Source of the DNA: Bacillus pseudomycoides | GTDB lineage: Bacteria; Bacillota; Bacilli; Bacillales; Bacillaceae_G | Direction of reading: 5' to 3' | Length of the DNA stretch: 61,528 bases | NCBI RefSeq assembly: GCF_002582035.1 | Contig: NZ_NUQE01000018.1 | Span: 51,262 to 112,789 of the forward strand | In this document: piece by piece, positions 42,783 to 52,779 of the stretch | Layout: each line of letters begins with the position of its first letter | How positions within the stretch are numbered: position 1 is the stretch's first letter | The notes under the pieces: model-generated | What the model saw: only the letters and a program-made list of their open reading frames with translations | Databases searched by the model: none | What the model was told of the DNA's origin: nothing | Translations under genes and position numbers: made by a program

Positions 42783-44048
42783 ATGTTTAAATTTAATGAT
42801 GAAAAAGGGCAATTAAAATGTTCTTTCTGTGGTAAAACACAGACGCAAGTTCGAAAGCTTGTTGCAGGTCCTGGTGTCTACATTTGTGATGAATGTATAG
42901 AACTTTGTACAGAAATCGTGCAAGAGGAGCTTGCAAAAGATGAAGAAGTAGAATTCAAAGATGTACCGAAACCAGTAGAGATTCGTGAAATTTTGGATGA
43001 ATATGTAATCGGACAAGATCAAGCGAAGAAAGCTTTAGCGGTAGCGGTATATAACCATTACAAGCGCATTAATTCTAACAGTAAAATTGATGATGTAGAA
43101 TTAGCGAAAAGTAATATTTCTTTAATTGGACCAACTGGTAGCGGTAAAACGTTACTGGCTCAAACGTTAGCGCGTATTTTAAATGTTCCATTTGCAATTG
43201 CTGACGCAACATCTTTAACAGAAGCTGGATACGTTGGGGAAGATGTAGAAAACATCCTACTAAAACTTATTCAAGCAGCTGATTACGATGTAGAGAAAGC
43301 GGAAAAAGGAATCATTTATATTGATGAGATTGATAAAGTGGCACGTAAGTCAGAAAATCCATCAATTACACGTGACGTTTCTGGTGAGGGTGTGCAACAG
43401 GCACTTCTTAAAATTTTAGAAGGTACTGTAGCAAGCGTTCCCCCGCAGGGTGGTCGTAAGCATCCACATCAAGAGTTTATTCAAATTGATACAACAAACA
43501 TTTTATTCATTTGTGGCGGTGCATTTGATGGCATTGAACCAATTATTAAACGCCGTCTTGGTGAAAAAGTGATTGGTTTCGGTTCTGAGAAGAAAAATGC
43601 TGATGTAACAGAAAAGCATGTTTTATCGCATGTATTGCCAGAAGATTTGTTGAAATTTGGATTGATTCCAGAATTTATTGGTCGTCTTCCAGTTATTGCG
43701 AATTTAGAGCCGCTTGATGAAGGTGCTCTTGTTGACATCTTAACAAAGCCGAAAAATGCGCTTGTGAAGCAGTTCCAAAAGTTGTTGGAACTTGATGATG
43801 TTGAATTAGAGTTTGAAGAGGGTGCTCTTGTTGAAATTGCGAAAAAAGCAATTGAACGTAAAACCGGTGCACGTGGACTTCGTTCGATCATTGAAGGGCT
43901 TATGCTTGATGTGATGTTTGAACTCCCATCTCGTAAAGATATTGAGAAATGCGTGATTTCAAAAGAAACAGTAGCAGAAAATGCCACGCCAAAATTAGTG
44001 CTTCAAGATGGTACTGTACTTGAACAAGATACAAAAACATCTGCATAA
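42783..44048 (+). CDS. clpX: ATP-dependent Clp protease ATP-binding subunit ClpX
   Basis: 421 residues. AAA+ unfoldase that feeds ClpP. N-terminal zinc-binding domain with C13, C16, C35 and C38 (KCSFCGK ... ICDEC). Walker [16 protein letters not shown], pore loop GYVGED, Walker [10 protein letters not shown], and the IGF loop VIGFGSE that docks ClpP. The ATG at 42783 follows AAGGGGTGTG; an in-frame ATG at 42708 lacks a ribosome site. A bcr1 repeat starts inside its stop codon. Confidence 0.97.
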   Translation: MFKFNDEKGQLKCSFCGKTQTQVRKLVAGPGVYICDECIELCTEIVQEELAKDEEVEFKDVPKPVEIREILDEYVIGQDQAKKALAVAVYNHYKRINSNSKIDDVELAKSNISLIGPTGSGKTLLAQTLARILNVPFAIADATSLTEAGYVGEDVENILLKLIQAADYDVEKAEKGIIYIDEIDKVARKSENPSITRDVSGEGVQQALLKILEGTVASVPPQGGRKHPHQEFIQIDTTNILFICGGAFDGIEPIIKRRLGEKVIGFGSEKKNADVTEKHVLSHVLPEDLLKFGLIPEFIGRLPVIANLEPLDEGALVDILTKPKNALVKQFQKLLELDDVELEFEEGALVEIAKKAIERKTGARGLRSIIEGLMLDVMFELPSRKDIEKCVISKETVAENATPKLVLQDGTVLEQDTKTSA

Positions 44049-44187
44049 AGTGAAACCTTAATCATTGGGGTTTTCCCCCTTCTTGATTAGGAGTGGAGCA
44101 AATCGGGCACATACTAGTAATATCCCCACCTCACTTTTTGCTAAATTTTGAGGTGGGGATATTGCTGTCCGTAAATAGCAGTATAAA
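44045..44187 (+). repeat. bcr1 repeat, 143 bp, overlapping the clpX stop codon
   Basis: Starts with ATAAAGTGAAACC at 44045, so that TAA of clpX (44046-44048) is part of the repeat end. It contains a long hairpin (CCTTAATCATTGGGG / CCCCTTCTTGATTAGG, imperfect) and ends GTCCGTAAATAGCAGTATAAA at 44187. Confidence 0.8.
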
Positions 44188-44189
44188 CG

Positions 44190-44225
44190 ATAAGAAACAG
44201 CAATTGTATAATTGCTGTTTCTTAT
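44190..44225 (+). terminator. Long hairpin after the bcr1 repeat
   Basis: ATAAGAAACAGCAATT pairs with AATTGCTGTTTCTTAT (16 bp). There is no clear U-tract, but it is a strong candidate for ending clpX transcription. Confidence 0.6.
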
Positions 44226-44228
44226 TAT

Positions 44229-44258
44229 GTTTAGCGTGTTTCCTCCCAGGGGATACTG
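44229..44258 (+). promoter_or_regulatory. SigF-type promoter of lonB
   Basis: GTTTA (44229-44233), 15 bases, GGGGATACTG (44249-44258) resembles the SigF/SigG pattern (GYATA at -35, GGNRANANTW at -10). lonB is expressed in the forespore under SigF in B. subtilis. Confidence 0.5.
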
Positions 44259-44288
44259 ATAAGTAAAACATAGCGGGAGGAAATGAGT

Positions 44289-45959
44289 ATGAGCTGGACA
44301 AATATTTTTTTAATCGTTCAACTTGTCTTTGGTGTAATTGTCGGATTATATTTTTGGCATTTACTCAAAAACCAGCGAACACAAAAAGTTTCAATTGATA
44401 GAGAATCAAAGAAAGAGCTAGAACAACTTCGAAAAATGCGGGAAATTTCTTTAACAGAACCCCTTGCTGAAAAAGTTCGTCCGGCGTCTTTTGCTGATAT
44501 TGTTGGACAAGAAGATGGTATTAAGTCATTAAAAGCTGCGCTATGTGGTCCAAATCCGCAACATGTCATTATATATGGACCGCCAGGAGTTGGGAAAACA
44601 GCAGCGGCTCGGCTCGTATTAGAAGAAGCGAAGAAAAATTCGAAATCTCCATTTCGAATGACTGCAACATTTATTGAGCTGGATGCCACAACGGCACGGT
44701 TTGATGAGCGGGGGATTGCTGATCCGTTAATTGGTTCTGTTCATGATCCGATTTATCAAGGTGCTGGAGCGATGGGGCAAGCTGGTATTCCGCAACCAAA
44801 AAAAGGAGCGGTCACAGATGCGCATGGAGGTATTTTATTTATTGATGAGATTGGGGAATTGCATCCAATTCAAATGAATAAAATGCTAAAAGTACTTGAG
44901 GATCGCAAAGTATTTTTGGAAAGTGCATATTATAGTGAAGAGAATTCTCTCATCCCAACGTATATTCACGATATTTTTCAAAAGGGATTGCCAGCTGATT
45001 TTCGCCTTGTTGGTGCAACAACACGTTCTCCGGATGAAATTCCTCCAGCTATTCGGTCACGATGCTTAGAAGTCTTTTTTCGTGAGCTAGATACAGAGGA
45101 AATTGAAGCGGTAGCCAAAAATGCTGCTGAGAAGGTGGATATGGAGCTAGGTGAACAGGGATTAGAAATGATTGGAATGTACGCGCGGAACGGAAGAGAA
45201 GCCATTAATCTTGTACAAATCTCCGCTGGAATGGCAATTAACGAAGGGCGATCTTTTATAAAGGATGAGGATATTGAGTGGGTTATCCATTCAAGTCAAC
45301 TAACGCCGAAATATGAAAAGCGGGTATATCCAATTCCAAAAATTGGTCTTGTAAATGGCCTGGCTGTATATGGACCTAATACAGGAGCGCTACTCGAAAT
45401 AGAAGTAACAGCGATTCCAGCAAAAGAGAATGGATCCGTTGTGGTAACAGGGATTGTTGAAGAAGAAAGTATCGGTAATCAAACGAAATCAATTCGCCGT
45501 AAAAGTATGGCGAAAGGTTCTGTTGATAATGTTGTGACTGTCCTTCGTTCGTTAGATCTATTACCAGAAGGATACGATATACATATTAACTTTCCAGGCG
45601 GTATTCCAATTGATGGGCCATCTGCCGGCATTGCCATTGCAACGGGCGTATATTCTGCTGTTCATCGCATGTATATCAATAATGAAGTAGCGATGACTGG
45701 AGAAATTAGTATTCACGGAGAAGTAAAACCAGTTGGTGGTGTTTACGCGAAAGTAAAAGCAGCAAAAAAGGCTGGGGCAAAGAAAGTGCTAATCCCAGCA
45801 GAAAATGTGCAGCCTTTTCTTTACACAATCAAAGGTATTGAAATTGTTCCTGTGCGCAAATTAAAAGAAGTAATTGCATTAGCATTTGTAAAAGAAAAAA
45901 TTGAGCGAACAGGCGATACATTGCTTTCTTTAGATGAAGGTGACGTGCAATCGATATAA
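44289..45959 (+). CDS. lonB: ATP-dependent protease LonB
   Basis: 556 residues. Forespore Lon-type protease. One N-terminal membrane helix (residues 4-20, FLIVQLVFGVIVGLYF) is characteristic of LonB. The AAA+ domain has Walker [10 protein letters not shown] and Walker B GGILFIDEIGE. The C-terminal protease has the Ser-Lys dyad: IDGPSAGIAIATG (Ser) and the later lysine in KAAKKAGAKK. ATG at 44289 lies 8 bases after GGGAGG; the ATG at 44283 is too close. The B. subtilis protein starts at the same residue (MSWT). Confidence 0.95.
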   Translation: MSWTNIFLIVQLVFGVIVGLYFWHLLKNQRTQKVSIDRESKKELEQLRKMREISLTEPLAEKVRPASFADIVGQEDGIKSLKAALCGPNPQHVIIYGPPGVGKTAAARLVLEEAKKNSKSPFRMTATFIELDATTARFDERGIADPLIGSVHDPIYQGAGAMGQAGIPQPKKGAVTDAHGGILFIDEIGELHPIQMNKMLKVLEDRKVFLESAYYSEENSLIPTYIHDIFQKGLPADFRLVGATTRSPDEIPPAIRSRCLEVFFRELDTEEIEAVAKNAAEKVDMELGEQGLEMIGMYARNGREAINLVQISAGMAINEGRSFIKDEDIEWVIHSSQLTPKYEKRVYPIPKIGLVNGLAVYGPNTGALLEIEVTAIPAKENGSVVVTGIVEEESIGNQTKSIRRKSMAKGSVDNVVTVLRSLDLLPEGYDIHINFPGGIPIDGPSAGIAIATGVYSAVHRMYINNEVAMTGEISIHGEVKPVGGVYAKVKAAKKAGAKKVLIPAENVQPFLYTIKGIEIVPVRKLKEVIALAFVKEKIERTGDTLLSLDEGDVQSI

Positions 45960-46009
45960 GGTGAAACTTCCATCAGTGAAGGCCTTACTGCCCATTAATG
46001 CGGGATAAA
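45956..46009 (+). repeat. Mini bcr1 form, 54 bp, overlapping the lonB stop codon
   Basis: ATAAGGTGAAACTTCCATCA at 45956 runs over the lonB TAA. ACTGCCCATTAATGCGGGATAAA closes at 46009. Only the two ends of bcr1 are present. The copy at 58071-58124 has the same length and design. Confidence 0.7.
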
Positions 46010-46090
46010 GGGTAAGATGGACCAAATCGGGGCTCATATGGGCAATCATCATACGAGACGCTAACTTTACTGTCCGTTAGAGCAGGATAT
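46010..46090 (+). repeat. Degenerate bcr1 right half
   Basis: CCAAATCGGGGCTC followed later by TTTACTGTCCGTTAGAGCAG and GGATAT resembles the second half of bcr1. It directly follows the 54-bp mini form. Together they may be one rearranged copy or two adjacent ones. Confidence 0.5.
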
Positions 46091-46094
46091 CCTA

Positions 46095-46137
46095 GACTTC
46101 GTTTAAGTTGTTATATGCTTAGGCGAAGTCCCTTTTT
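46095..46137 (+). terminator. lonB terminator
   Basis: GACTTCG..TAAG pairs with CTTA..CGAAGTC (2-base internal bulge) around a ten-base loop, followed by CCTTTTT. Confidence 0.8.
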
Positions 46138-46229
46138 CTTTCATGAGCAATAGAGCATCGAGTCTCTGCGATTGCATAAGGCTTTATTGTAATATAAAAT
46201 AGGGAAACAAAGATATTTATGGAGGTGCT

Positions 46230-48560
46230 ATGTCTAATATGAATGCGAACGAAAGAATCGTGCCCCTCCTACCATTAAGAGGCGTTCTCGTATATCCGAC
46301 GATGGTTCTGCATCTTGATGTAGGACGTGATAAATCGATACAAGCGCTTGAGCAGGCGGCTGTAGATGAAAATATAATTTTTTTAGCGATGCAAAAAGAC
46401 GTGAATATCGATGATCCGAAAGAAGAAGATGTTTATAAAGTAGGTACGTTAGCAAAAGTGAAGCAAATGCTCAAATTGCCAAACGGGACGATGCGTATCC
46501 TTGTGGAAGGTTTACATAGAGTAGAAATGACAGAGTTCATCGAAGAAGATGATGTAATTACAGCAAATGTCCGTACGTTAATGGAAGAAGAAGAGGGCGA
46601 TTTAGAAGAAAAAGCGCTCATGCGTACATTAACTGAGTATTTTGAGCAATATATTAAGCTGTCTAAGAAGGTTTCAGATGAAACTTTTGCAACAGTTGTT
46701 GATGTGGATGAACCAGGTCGATTAGCGGATCTCGTATCATCTCATTTACCTCTCAAAATGAAGCAAAAGCAACAGATTTTAGAAATCACTGCAGTGAAAG
46801 AACGATTACATACACTTATTTCTTTTATTCAAGATGAGAAAGAGTTATTAAACTTAGAAAAGAAAATTGGTCAGCAAGTGAAGCGTTCTATGGAGCGTAC
46901 ACAAAAAGAGTACTTCTTACGTGAGCAAATGAAAGCTATTCAAAAAGAACTTGGTGATAAAGAAGGAAAAGGCGGCGAGGTAGAAGAGCTGCGTGAAAAG
47001 ATTGAAGAATCGGGAATGCCAGAAGAAACGCAGCAGGCAGCTTTAAAAGAGTTAGATCGCTACGAGAAATTGCCGGCAAGTTCAGCGGAGAGCGGTGTGA
47101 TTCGCAATTATATTGATTGGTTATTATCTCTTCCTTGGACTGAGGCAACAGAAGATCGTATAGACCTTATGCGCGCTGAAAAAATTTTAAATGAAGAGCA
47201 TTATGGGCTTGAAAAAGTAAAAGAGCGAGTGCTTGAATATTTAGCAGTGCAAAAGCTTACGAATTCGTTAAAAGGACCTATTCTTTGTTTAGTCGGTCCT
47301 CCTGGCGTTGGTAAAACATCGTTAGCTAGATCGATTGCGACATCATTAAATCGTAATTTTGTTCGTGTCTCACTTGGCGGTGTACGCGATGAATCTGAAA
47401 TCCGTGGCCATCGTCGTACGTATGTCGGTGCGATGCCGGGCCGTATTATTCAAGGAATGAAAAAAGCAAAGACAATCAATCCGGTCTTTTTATTAGATGA
47501 GATTGATAAAATGTCGAATGATTTTCGAGGAGACCCTTCAGCAGCATTATTAGAGGTATTAGATCCAGAACAAAATCATAATTTCAGTGATCATTACATT
47601 GAAGAACCATACGATTTATCGAAAGTTATGTTTATTGCAACAGCTAATACGTTAGCAAGCGTCCCAGGTCCGCTTCTTGATCGTATGGAGATTATTTCAA
47701 TTGCTGGTTATACAGAACTTGAAAAAGTACATATTGCCCGTGAGCATTTGCTTCCGAAACAATTGAAGGAACATGGTTTGAAAAAAGGAAATTTACAAGT
47801 ACGTGATGAAGCGCTTCTTGAAATTATCCGTTACTATACACGTGAAGCGGGTGTTCGTACGTTAGAGCGTCAGCTTGCAAAGCTTTGCCGAAAAGCAGCG
47901 AAGATTGTTGTAACAGAAGAGCGTAAGCGCGTTGTTGTAACGGAAAAGAATATTACGGAGTTGCTTGGAAAACGCATATACCGTTATGGTCAAGCTGAAA
48001 CGAAAGATCAAGTAGGTATGGCAACAGGTTTAGCGTATACAGCAGTTGGAGGAGATACGCTTGCAATTGAGGTATCTGTATCTCCCGGAAAAGGGAAATT
48101 GATTTTAACAGGAAAACTTGGGGACGTTATGAAAGAATCTGCACAAGCGGCATTTAGTTATATTCGTTCACGTGCAGAAGAATTACATATTGACCCTGAT
48201 TTCCATGAAAAACATGATATTCATATTCATGTTCCTGAAGGTGCTGTACCAAAAGATGGGCCATCTGCAGGGATTACGATGGCAACAGCTCTTATTTCAG
48301 CATTAACAGGAATTCCTGTTAGTAAAGAAGTGGGAATGACGGGTGAAATTACACTTCGTGGTCGTGTATTACCGATTGGTGGATTGAAAGAGAAAACGTT
48401 AAGTGCGCATCGTGCGGGTTTAACGAAAATTATTTTACCAGCAGAAAATGAAAAAGATTTAGAAGATATCCCGGAAAGCGTAAGGGAAAACCTTACGTTT
48501 GTGCTGGCCTCTCATTTAGATGAGGTGCTAGAGCACGCATTAGTAGGAGTGAAAAAATGA
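46230..48560 (+). CDS. lonA: ATP-dependent protease La (LonA)
   Basis: 776 residues. General quality-control protease. The N-terminal LAN domain starts at [20 protein letters not shown]. The AAA+ domain has Walker [14 protein letters not shown] and Walker [10 protein letters not shown]. The C-terminal Ser-Lys protease has [20 protein letters not shown] (catalytic Ser) and the Lys in [14 protein letters not shown]. Ribosome site GGAGG, 4 bases before ATG. The stop overlaps the start of engB (ATGA). Confidence 0.97.
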   Translation: MSNMNANERIVPLLPLRGVLVYPTMVLHLDVGRDKSIQALEQAAVDENIIFLAMQKDVNIDDPKEEDVYKVGTLAKVKQMLKLPNGTMRILVEGLHRVEMTEFIEEDDVITANVRTLMEEEEGDLEEKALMRTLTEYFEQYIKLSKKVSDETFATVVDVDEPGRLADLVSSHLPLKMKQKQQILEITAVKERLHTLISFIQDEKELLNLEKKIGQQVKRSMERTQKEYFLREQMKAIQKELGDKEGKGGEVEELREKIEESGMPEETQQAALKELDRYEKLPASSAESGVIRNYIDWLLSLPWTEATEDRIDLMRAEKILNEEHYGLEKVKERVLEYLAVQKLTNSLKGPILCLVGPPGVGKTSLARSIATSLNRNFVRVSLGGVRDESEIRGHRRTYVGAMPGRIIQGMKKAKTINPVFLLDEIDKMSNDFRGDPSAALLEVLDPEQNHNFSDHYIEEPYDLSKVMFIATANTLASVPGPLLDRMEIISIAGYTELEKVHIAREHLLPKQLKEHGLKKGNLQVRDEALLEIIRYYTREAGVRTLERQLAKLCRKAAKIVVTEERKRVVVTEKNITELLGKRIYRYGQAETKDQVGMATGLAYTAVGGDTLAIEVSVSPGKGKLILTGKLGDVMKESAQAAFSYIRSRAEELHIDPDFHEKHDIHIHVPEGAVPKDGPSAGITMATALISALTGIPVSKEVGMTGEITLRGRVLPIGGLKEKTLSAHRAGLTKIILPAENEKDLEDIPESVRENLTFVLASHLDEVLEHALVGVKK

Positions 48561-49153
48561 AAGTAACAAAAGCGGAGATTGTCATTAGTGCAGTCAAACC
48601 AGAACAATATCCTGAGGGTGATTTACCAGAAATCGCGTTAGCGGGTCGTTCCAATGTTGGAAAGTCATCCTTTATTAATAAAATTTTAAATCGAAAAAAA
48701 TTAGTACGTATTTCTTCTAAACCAGGAAAAACGCAAACACTAAATTTTTTCATTATTAATGACATGATGCATTTCGTGGATGTACCAGGTTATGGATATG
48801 CGAAAGTATCGAAGTCAGAACGAGCGGCATGGGGCAAGATGATTGAAACGTATTTCACAACGAGAAAGCAGCTAGATGCAGCTGTTCTTGTTATTGATTT
48901 ACGTCACAAACCGACAAATGATGATGTGATGATGTATGACTTCTTAAAGCATTATGAAATTCCAACAATCATTATCGCAACAAAAGCCGATAAAATTCCA
49001 AAAGGAAAATGGCAAAAGCATTTAAAAGTTGTGAAAGAAACGCTTGATGTAGAACCAGGAGATGAAGTCGTTTTATTCTCTTCAGAAACAGGTCTTGGGA
49101 AAGAAGAAGCGTGGAAAGCGATTCATAAGTTTACAAATAAAGAAAACGTGTGA
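48557..49153 (+). CDS. engB: Ribosome biogenesis GTPase EngB (YsxC)
   Basis: 198 residues. Essential GTPase for late 50S assembly. G1 [11 protein letters not shown]2 around SKPGKTQT, G3 [11 protein letters not shown]4 ATKADK and G5 FSSETGLG are all present. Coupled to lonA by an ATGA overlap, as in B. subtilis (lonA-ysxC). A strong terminator follows. Confidence 0.96.
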   Translation: MKVTKAEIVISAVKPEQYPEGDLPEIALAGRSNVGKSSFINKILNRKKLVRISSKPGKTQTLNFFIINDMMHFVDVPGYGYAKVSKSERAAWGKMIETYFTTRKQLDAAVLVIDLRHKPTNDDVMMYDFLKHYEIPTIIIATKADKIPKGKWQKHLKVVKETLDVEPGDEVVLFSSETGLGKEEAWKAIHKFTNKENV

Positions 49154-49174
49154 CGAGTGTCACACGTTTTTTTT
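49144..49174 (+). terminator. engB terminator
   Basis: AACGTGTGAC / GTCACACGTT perfect 10-bp stem overlapping the engB stop (TGA), followed by eight T. Confidence 0.92.
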
Positions 49175-49288
49175 ATATTATCATTTGGAATAATCATACA
49201 TATTTTCTTTCAATTGAAAGAAGCTAGGAAAAGATAGTTTTTTAGCATAGATGGAATAGTTTCCATTACTTGATTCCGACAATTTTTT

Positions 49289-49331
49289 TTGATAACGTAC
49301 AGATAGAGTTATTATCTTATAATTATTATAA
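49289..49331 (+). promoter_or_regulatory. hem operon promoter with PerR box
   Basis: TTATAATTATTATAA (49317-49331) is a perfect match to the PerR box TTATAATNATTATAA. The hemA operon is a known PerR target in B. subtilis. TTGATA (49289-49294), 18 bases and TATCTT form a weak promoter just upstream. A bcr1 element begins within the last bases of the box. Confidence 0.75.
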
Positions 49332-49453
49332 AGTGAAACTTCCCTTTTAGGAGTGTTTTTCTCCTAAAAGGGTTAGTTGAACCAATCGGGCTCTTAGGGA
49401 CAGTATCTTCGTTGGATAAGCAGTTTTTTTACTGTCCTTTTGAGCGGGATAAG
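49328..49453 (+). repeat. bcr1 repeat, 126 bp, in the hemA leader
   Basis: Starts ATAAAGTGAAACTT at 49328, overlapping the PerR box. Its hairpin CCCTTTTAGGAG / CTCCTAAAAGGG (49342-49353, 49361-49372) is perfect but has a sequence unrelated to other copies. It continues with ACCAATCGGGCTC and closes with GAGCGGGATAAGG. It lies wholly inside the hemA leader region. Confidence 0.75.
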
Positions 49454-49484
49454 GTGAAATCATTGTCCTTTATGAAAAGTTTTC

Positions 49485-49558
49485 CTCACCTTTTATTCTT
49501 TACTTATCACGGGAGATGTCTTATTGTCAGATAAGTAAAGAATAAAAAGAGAAGGTGT
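49485..49558 (+). repeat. Long inverted repeat in the hemA leader
   Basis: CCTTTTATTCTTTACTTATC pairs with GATAAGTAAAGAATAAAAAG (about 19 bp) across a 21-base loop. Outer arms CACC / GGTG extend it. No U-tract follows. With the bcr1 element it makes up most of the 490-base gap between engB and hemA. Confidence 0.7.
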
Positions 49559-49642
49559 TCACACGATTGTCAGATTTATAAGAGGAAAGTTGTATTATGA
49601 TAGTAAATAAGATGAAAAATCGGTTGAAGGGGGACGTGCTGC

Positions 49643-50980
49643 GTGCATATTCTTGTTGTTGGTGTTAACTATCGAACAGCCCCTGTAGAAATTCGTGAGA
49701 AACTAACGTTCCAGGCAGCAGAGTTAGAGCAAGCAATGACAACGTTACAACAGCAAAAAAGTGTATTAGAAAATGTCATTGTATCAACATGCAATCGAAC
49801 GGAAATCTATGCTGTGGTAGATCAGTTACACACAGGACGCTATTATATTAAGAAATTTATGGCTGATTGGTTTCAGCTTGAAATAGAAGAAATTTCACCA
49901 TATTTGTCTATATTTGAACAAGATGGTGCTACCGATCACTTATTCCGCGTAACATGTGGGTTAGATTCAATGGTAGTTGGAGAAACACAAATTTTAGGTC
50001 AAATTCGTGATAGCTTTTTACTAGCACAAGAAGTAAAAACGACAGGAACGATATTTAATGAATTGTTTAAACAAGTCGTTACACTAGCAAAACGTGCTCA
50101 TTCTGAAACAACAATTGGCGGCAATGCGATGTCAGTAAGTTATGCAGCTGTTGAACTTGGAAAGAAAATTTTTGGTGATTTGAAAGATTGTCATGTTCTT
50201 ATTCTAGGTGCGGGGAAAATGGGTGAATTAGCACTGCAAAATTTATACGGGAGCGGTGCTCATAAAGTGACTGTTATGAATCGTACGTTTGCAAAAGCCG
50301 AAACGATGGCAGAAAAATATATGGGACGTGCAAAGCCATTAAATCAACTGCAATGTGCATTGTTAGAAGCTGATATTGTAATTAGTTCAACAGGTGCTTC
50401 TGAATATGTGATTACGAAAGAAATGATGTCCAAAGTAGAGGGAATGCGCTCTGGTCGTCCACTTTTTATGGTAGATATTGCGGTGCCTCGGGATATTGAT
50501 CCAGCAATTGATGCGTTAGAAAGTGTTTTCTTATATGATATTGATGATTTACAAGGCGTTGTGGAAGCGAATCGTGCCGAGCGATTAAAAGAAGCTGAAA
50601 AAATTCAAATTATGATTGAAGAAGAAATGATTCTATTTAAAACATGGTTAAATACGCTTGGTGTTGTACCATTAATTTCGGAGCTTCGTGATAAGGCATT
50701 AGCGATTCAAAGTGAAACAATGCAAAGCATTGAACGAAAGATTCCAACGCTAACAGAGCGTGAGCGAAAAGTGATTAGTAAGCATACGAAAAGTATTATT
50801 AATCAATTGTTAAAAGATCCAATTTTAATTGCGAAAGAGTTGGCAGCTGAAGAAGATGCGCAAGCAAAGCTTGCTCTATTTGCGAAAATTTTTGATTTAA
50901 ATGCGAAAGAAGTAGTGGAAGAGAACAAAGCAGAATGGAAACAGACAGAGAAGTGGACAGTATCCGCTCCATCTTTGTAA
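49643..50980 (+). CDS. hemA: Glutamyl-tRNA reductase
   Basis: 445 residues. Reduces glutamyl-tRNA to glutamate-1-semialdehyde, the first committed step of haem synthesis by the C5 pathway. Catalytic cysteine in [13 protein letters not shown] (about residue 50). Substrate pocket [21 protein letters not shown] fold [13 protein letters not shown] near 190. C-terminal dimerisation helices. GTG start after AAGGGGG. First gene of hemAXCDBL. Confidence 0.97.
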   Translation: MHILVVGVNYRTAPVEIREKLTFQAAELEQAMTTLQQQKSVLENVIVSTCNRTEIYAVVDQLHTGRYYIKKFMADWFQLEIEEISPYLSIFEQDGATDHLFRVTCGLDSMVVGETQILGQIRDSFLLAQEVKTTGTIFNELFKQVVTLAKRAHSETTIGGNAMSVSYAAVELGKKIFGDLKDCHVLILGAGKMGELALQNLYGSGAHKVTVMNRTFAKAETMAEKYMGRAKPLNQLQCALLEADIVISSTGASEYVITKEMMSKVEGMRSGRPLFMVDIAVPRDIDPAIDALESVFLYDIDDLQGVVEANRAERLKEAEKIQIMIEEEMILFKTWLNTLGVVPLISELRDKALAIQSETMQSIERKIPTLTERERKVISKHTKSIINQLLKDPILIAKELAAEEDAQAKLALFAKIFDLNAKEVVEENKAEWKQTEKWTVSAPSL

Positions 50981-50996
50981 TGGAAAGGATAAATGG

Positions 50997-51830
50997 ATGG
51001 GTGTTTTAAACAATAGCATTATTTATCATATTTCCATTATTTTATATGCATGCAGCGTGAGTTTATATTTCATAGATTATTTTCAAAGTAACCGAAAGGC
51101 AAATCGGATTGCCTTTTGGTTACTTTCTGTTGTATGGGTATTATATTCTATATTTATGTTACTTCGAGCAACAGAAGCGAAAATCAATCCTGTTTTAACG
51201 TTGCTATCGGGTATTTATTTTTATGTGTGGCTATTAATTACATTATCATTAGTTATTAACCGATTTATGCGTATTGATTTTTTAGTCTTTTTTACAAATA
51301 TGATTGCATTTGGTGTAAGCGCTGTTTCTATTTTTACTCCGCTTGGACAAATGTCGCCGGTGTTGGCAAATCAATTGGTATCAGAGCTTGTCTATGTGCA
51401 TGTTGGTATGGCGATTATTTCCTATGCAACATTTACAGTTTCCTTTATTTTTTCCATTATGTATTTAATTCAATATCGTTTATTAAAACAAAAAAAATGG
51501 AATGCAAGATTAAGACGTTTAGGAAATTTACCAAGGCTTGATTCAATGTCATACGGTTTGAATTTATTCTCTATCCCGTTTTTTTTCTTATCCATTTTGC
51601 TTGGGTGTATATGGGGATATACGAAGTTAGATAATTTTCATTGGTATGACGCGAAGGTAATCGGCTCTTTCGTCGTTTTATTTGTATACTGTGCGGGTAT
51701 TTATTTGCGCGGATCAGATACATTGCAGGGGAAGAAAATTGCAAGTTGGAACATTGGGGCATTTCTCATCATGTTAATTAATATTTTTCTATTTAGTAGT
51801 TTATCGAATTTCCATTTTTGGTACTTATAA
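50997..51830 (+). CDS. hemX: HemX, membrane protein of cytochrome c assembly family
   Basis: 277 residues with eight hydrophobic helices, CcsA/ResC-like. HVGMAIISYATFTVSFIFSI and a terminal FSSLSNFHFWYL are typical. In B. subtilis HemX lowers the amount of HemA. Start 17 bases after hemA. Confidence 0.93.
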   Translation: MGVLNNSIIYHISIILYACSVSLYFIDYFQSNRKANRIAFWLLSVVWVLYSIFMLLRATEAKINPVLTLLSGIYFYVWLLITLSLVINRFMRIDFLVFFTNMIAFGVSAVSIFTPLGQMSPVLANQLVSELVYVHVGMAIISYATFTVSFIFSIMYLIQYRLLKQKKWNARLRRLGNLPRLDSMSYGLNLFSIPFFFLSILLGCIWGYTKLDNFHWYDAKVIGSFVVLFVYCAGIYLRGSDTLQGKKIASWNIGAFLIMLINIFLFSSLSNFHFWYL

Positions 51831-51845
51831 TGAGGAGAGAAAAAT

Positions 51846-52775
51846 ATGCGCAAAATTATTGTAGGGTCAAGAAAAAGTAAATTAGCATTAACGCAAACAC
51901 ATTGGTTTATCGAGCAATTGAAAGCACTAGGATTGCCATATGAATTTGAAGTGAAAGAAATTGTAACGAAGGGTGACGTTATTTTAGATGTGACACTTTC
52001 GAAAGTAGGCGGAAAAGGGTTGTTCGTAAAAGAGATTGAACATGCGCTGCTTACGAAAGAAATTGATATGGCTGTTCATAGCATGAAAGATATGCCGGCA
52101 GTACTTCCTGAGGGATTAACAATTGGATGTATTCCAAAACGTGTGGATCCACGTGATGCGTTTATTTCCAAAAATGGTGAATCGTTTGATGAGTTACCAG
52201 AAGGAGCCGTTATCGGTACAAGTAGTTTACGTCGTAGTGCCCAGTTGCTAGCGGCGCGCCCGGATTTACAAATAAAATGGATTCGTGGAAATATTGATAC
52301 AAGACTTCGTAAGCTAAAAGAAGAAAATTACGATGCCATTATTTTAGCAGCGGCAGGACTAAAGCGAATGGGCTGGGCAGATGATGTGATTACAGGATAC
52401 TTAGATGAAATGGTATGTGTACCAGCTGTTGGACAAGGTGCGTTATCCATTGAATGCCGTGAGGATGATGATGATTTATTACAATTACTAAGTCATCTGA
52501 ATGATAGTGTAACTACGAAAACAGTTGAAGCAGAACGAGTATTTCTTCATAAACTAGAAGGCGGCTGTCAAGTTCCGATTGCTGGATATGCAACGCTGAA
52601 AGAAGAAGATCAAATTGAATTAACAGCTCTTGTTGGATCTGCAGATGGAACTGTCTTATTGAAAGAAGTTGTGACTGGTGAAAATTCGCAAGAAGTTGGG
52701 GAACGAGCAGCAGACTTGTTAATTGGGCAAGGAGCGAAGGAACTTATTGCTTTAGCAAATCAGGAGCAAAACTAG
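51846..52775 (+). CDS. hemC: Porphobilinogen deaminase
   Basis: 309 residues. Joins four porphobilinogens into hydroxymethylbilane. The dipyrromethane cofactor cysteine is in [13 protein letters not shown] (about residue 241). Arginine-rich active-site segments are [12 protein letters not shown] and [10 protein letters not shown]-terminal [17 protein letters not shown] is typical. Ribosome site GAGGAG. Confidence 0.97.
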   Translation: MRKIIVGSRKSKLALTQTHWFIEQLKALGLPYEFEVKEIVTKGDVILDVTLSKVGGKGLFVKEIEHALLTKEIDMAVHSMKDMPAVLPEGLTIGCIPKRVDPRDAFISKNGESFDELPEGAVIGTSSLRRSAQLLAARPDLQIKWIRGNIDTRLRKLKEENYDAIILAAAGLKRMGWADDVITGYLDEMVCVPAVGQGALSIECREDDDDLLQLLSHLNDSVTTKTVEAERVFLHKLEGGCQVPIAGYATLKEEDQIELTALVGSADGTVLLKEVVTGENSQEVGERAADLLIGQGAKELIALANQEQN

Positions 52776-52779
52776 CGAT

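Noticed and set aside
43481-43987. 168-residue frame antisense to clpX
   Set aside because: Serine-rich antisense product of a highly conserved gene; no ribosome site.
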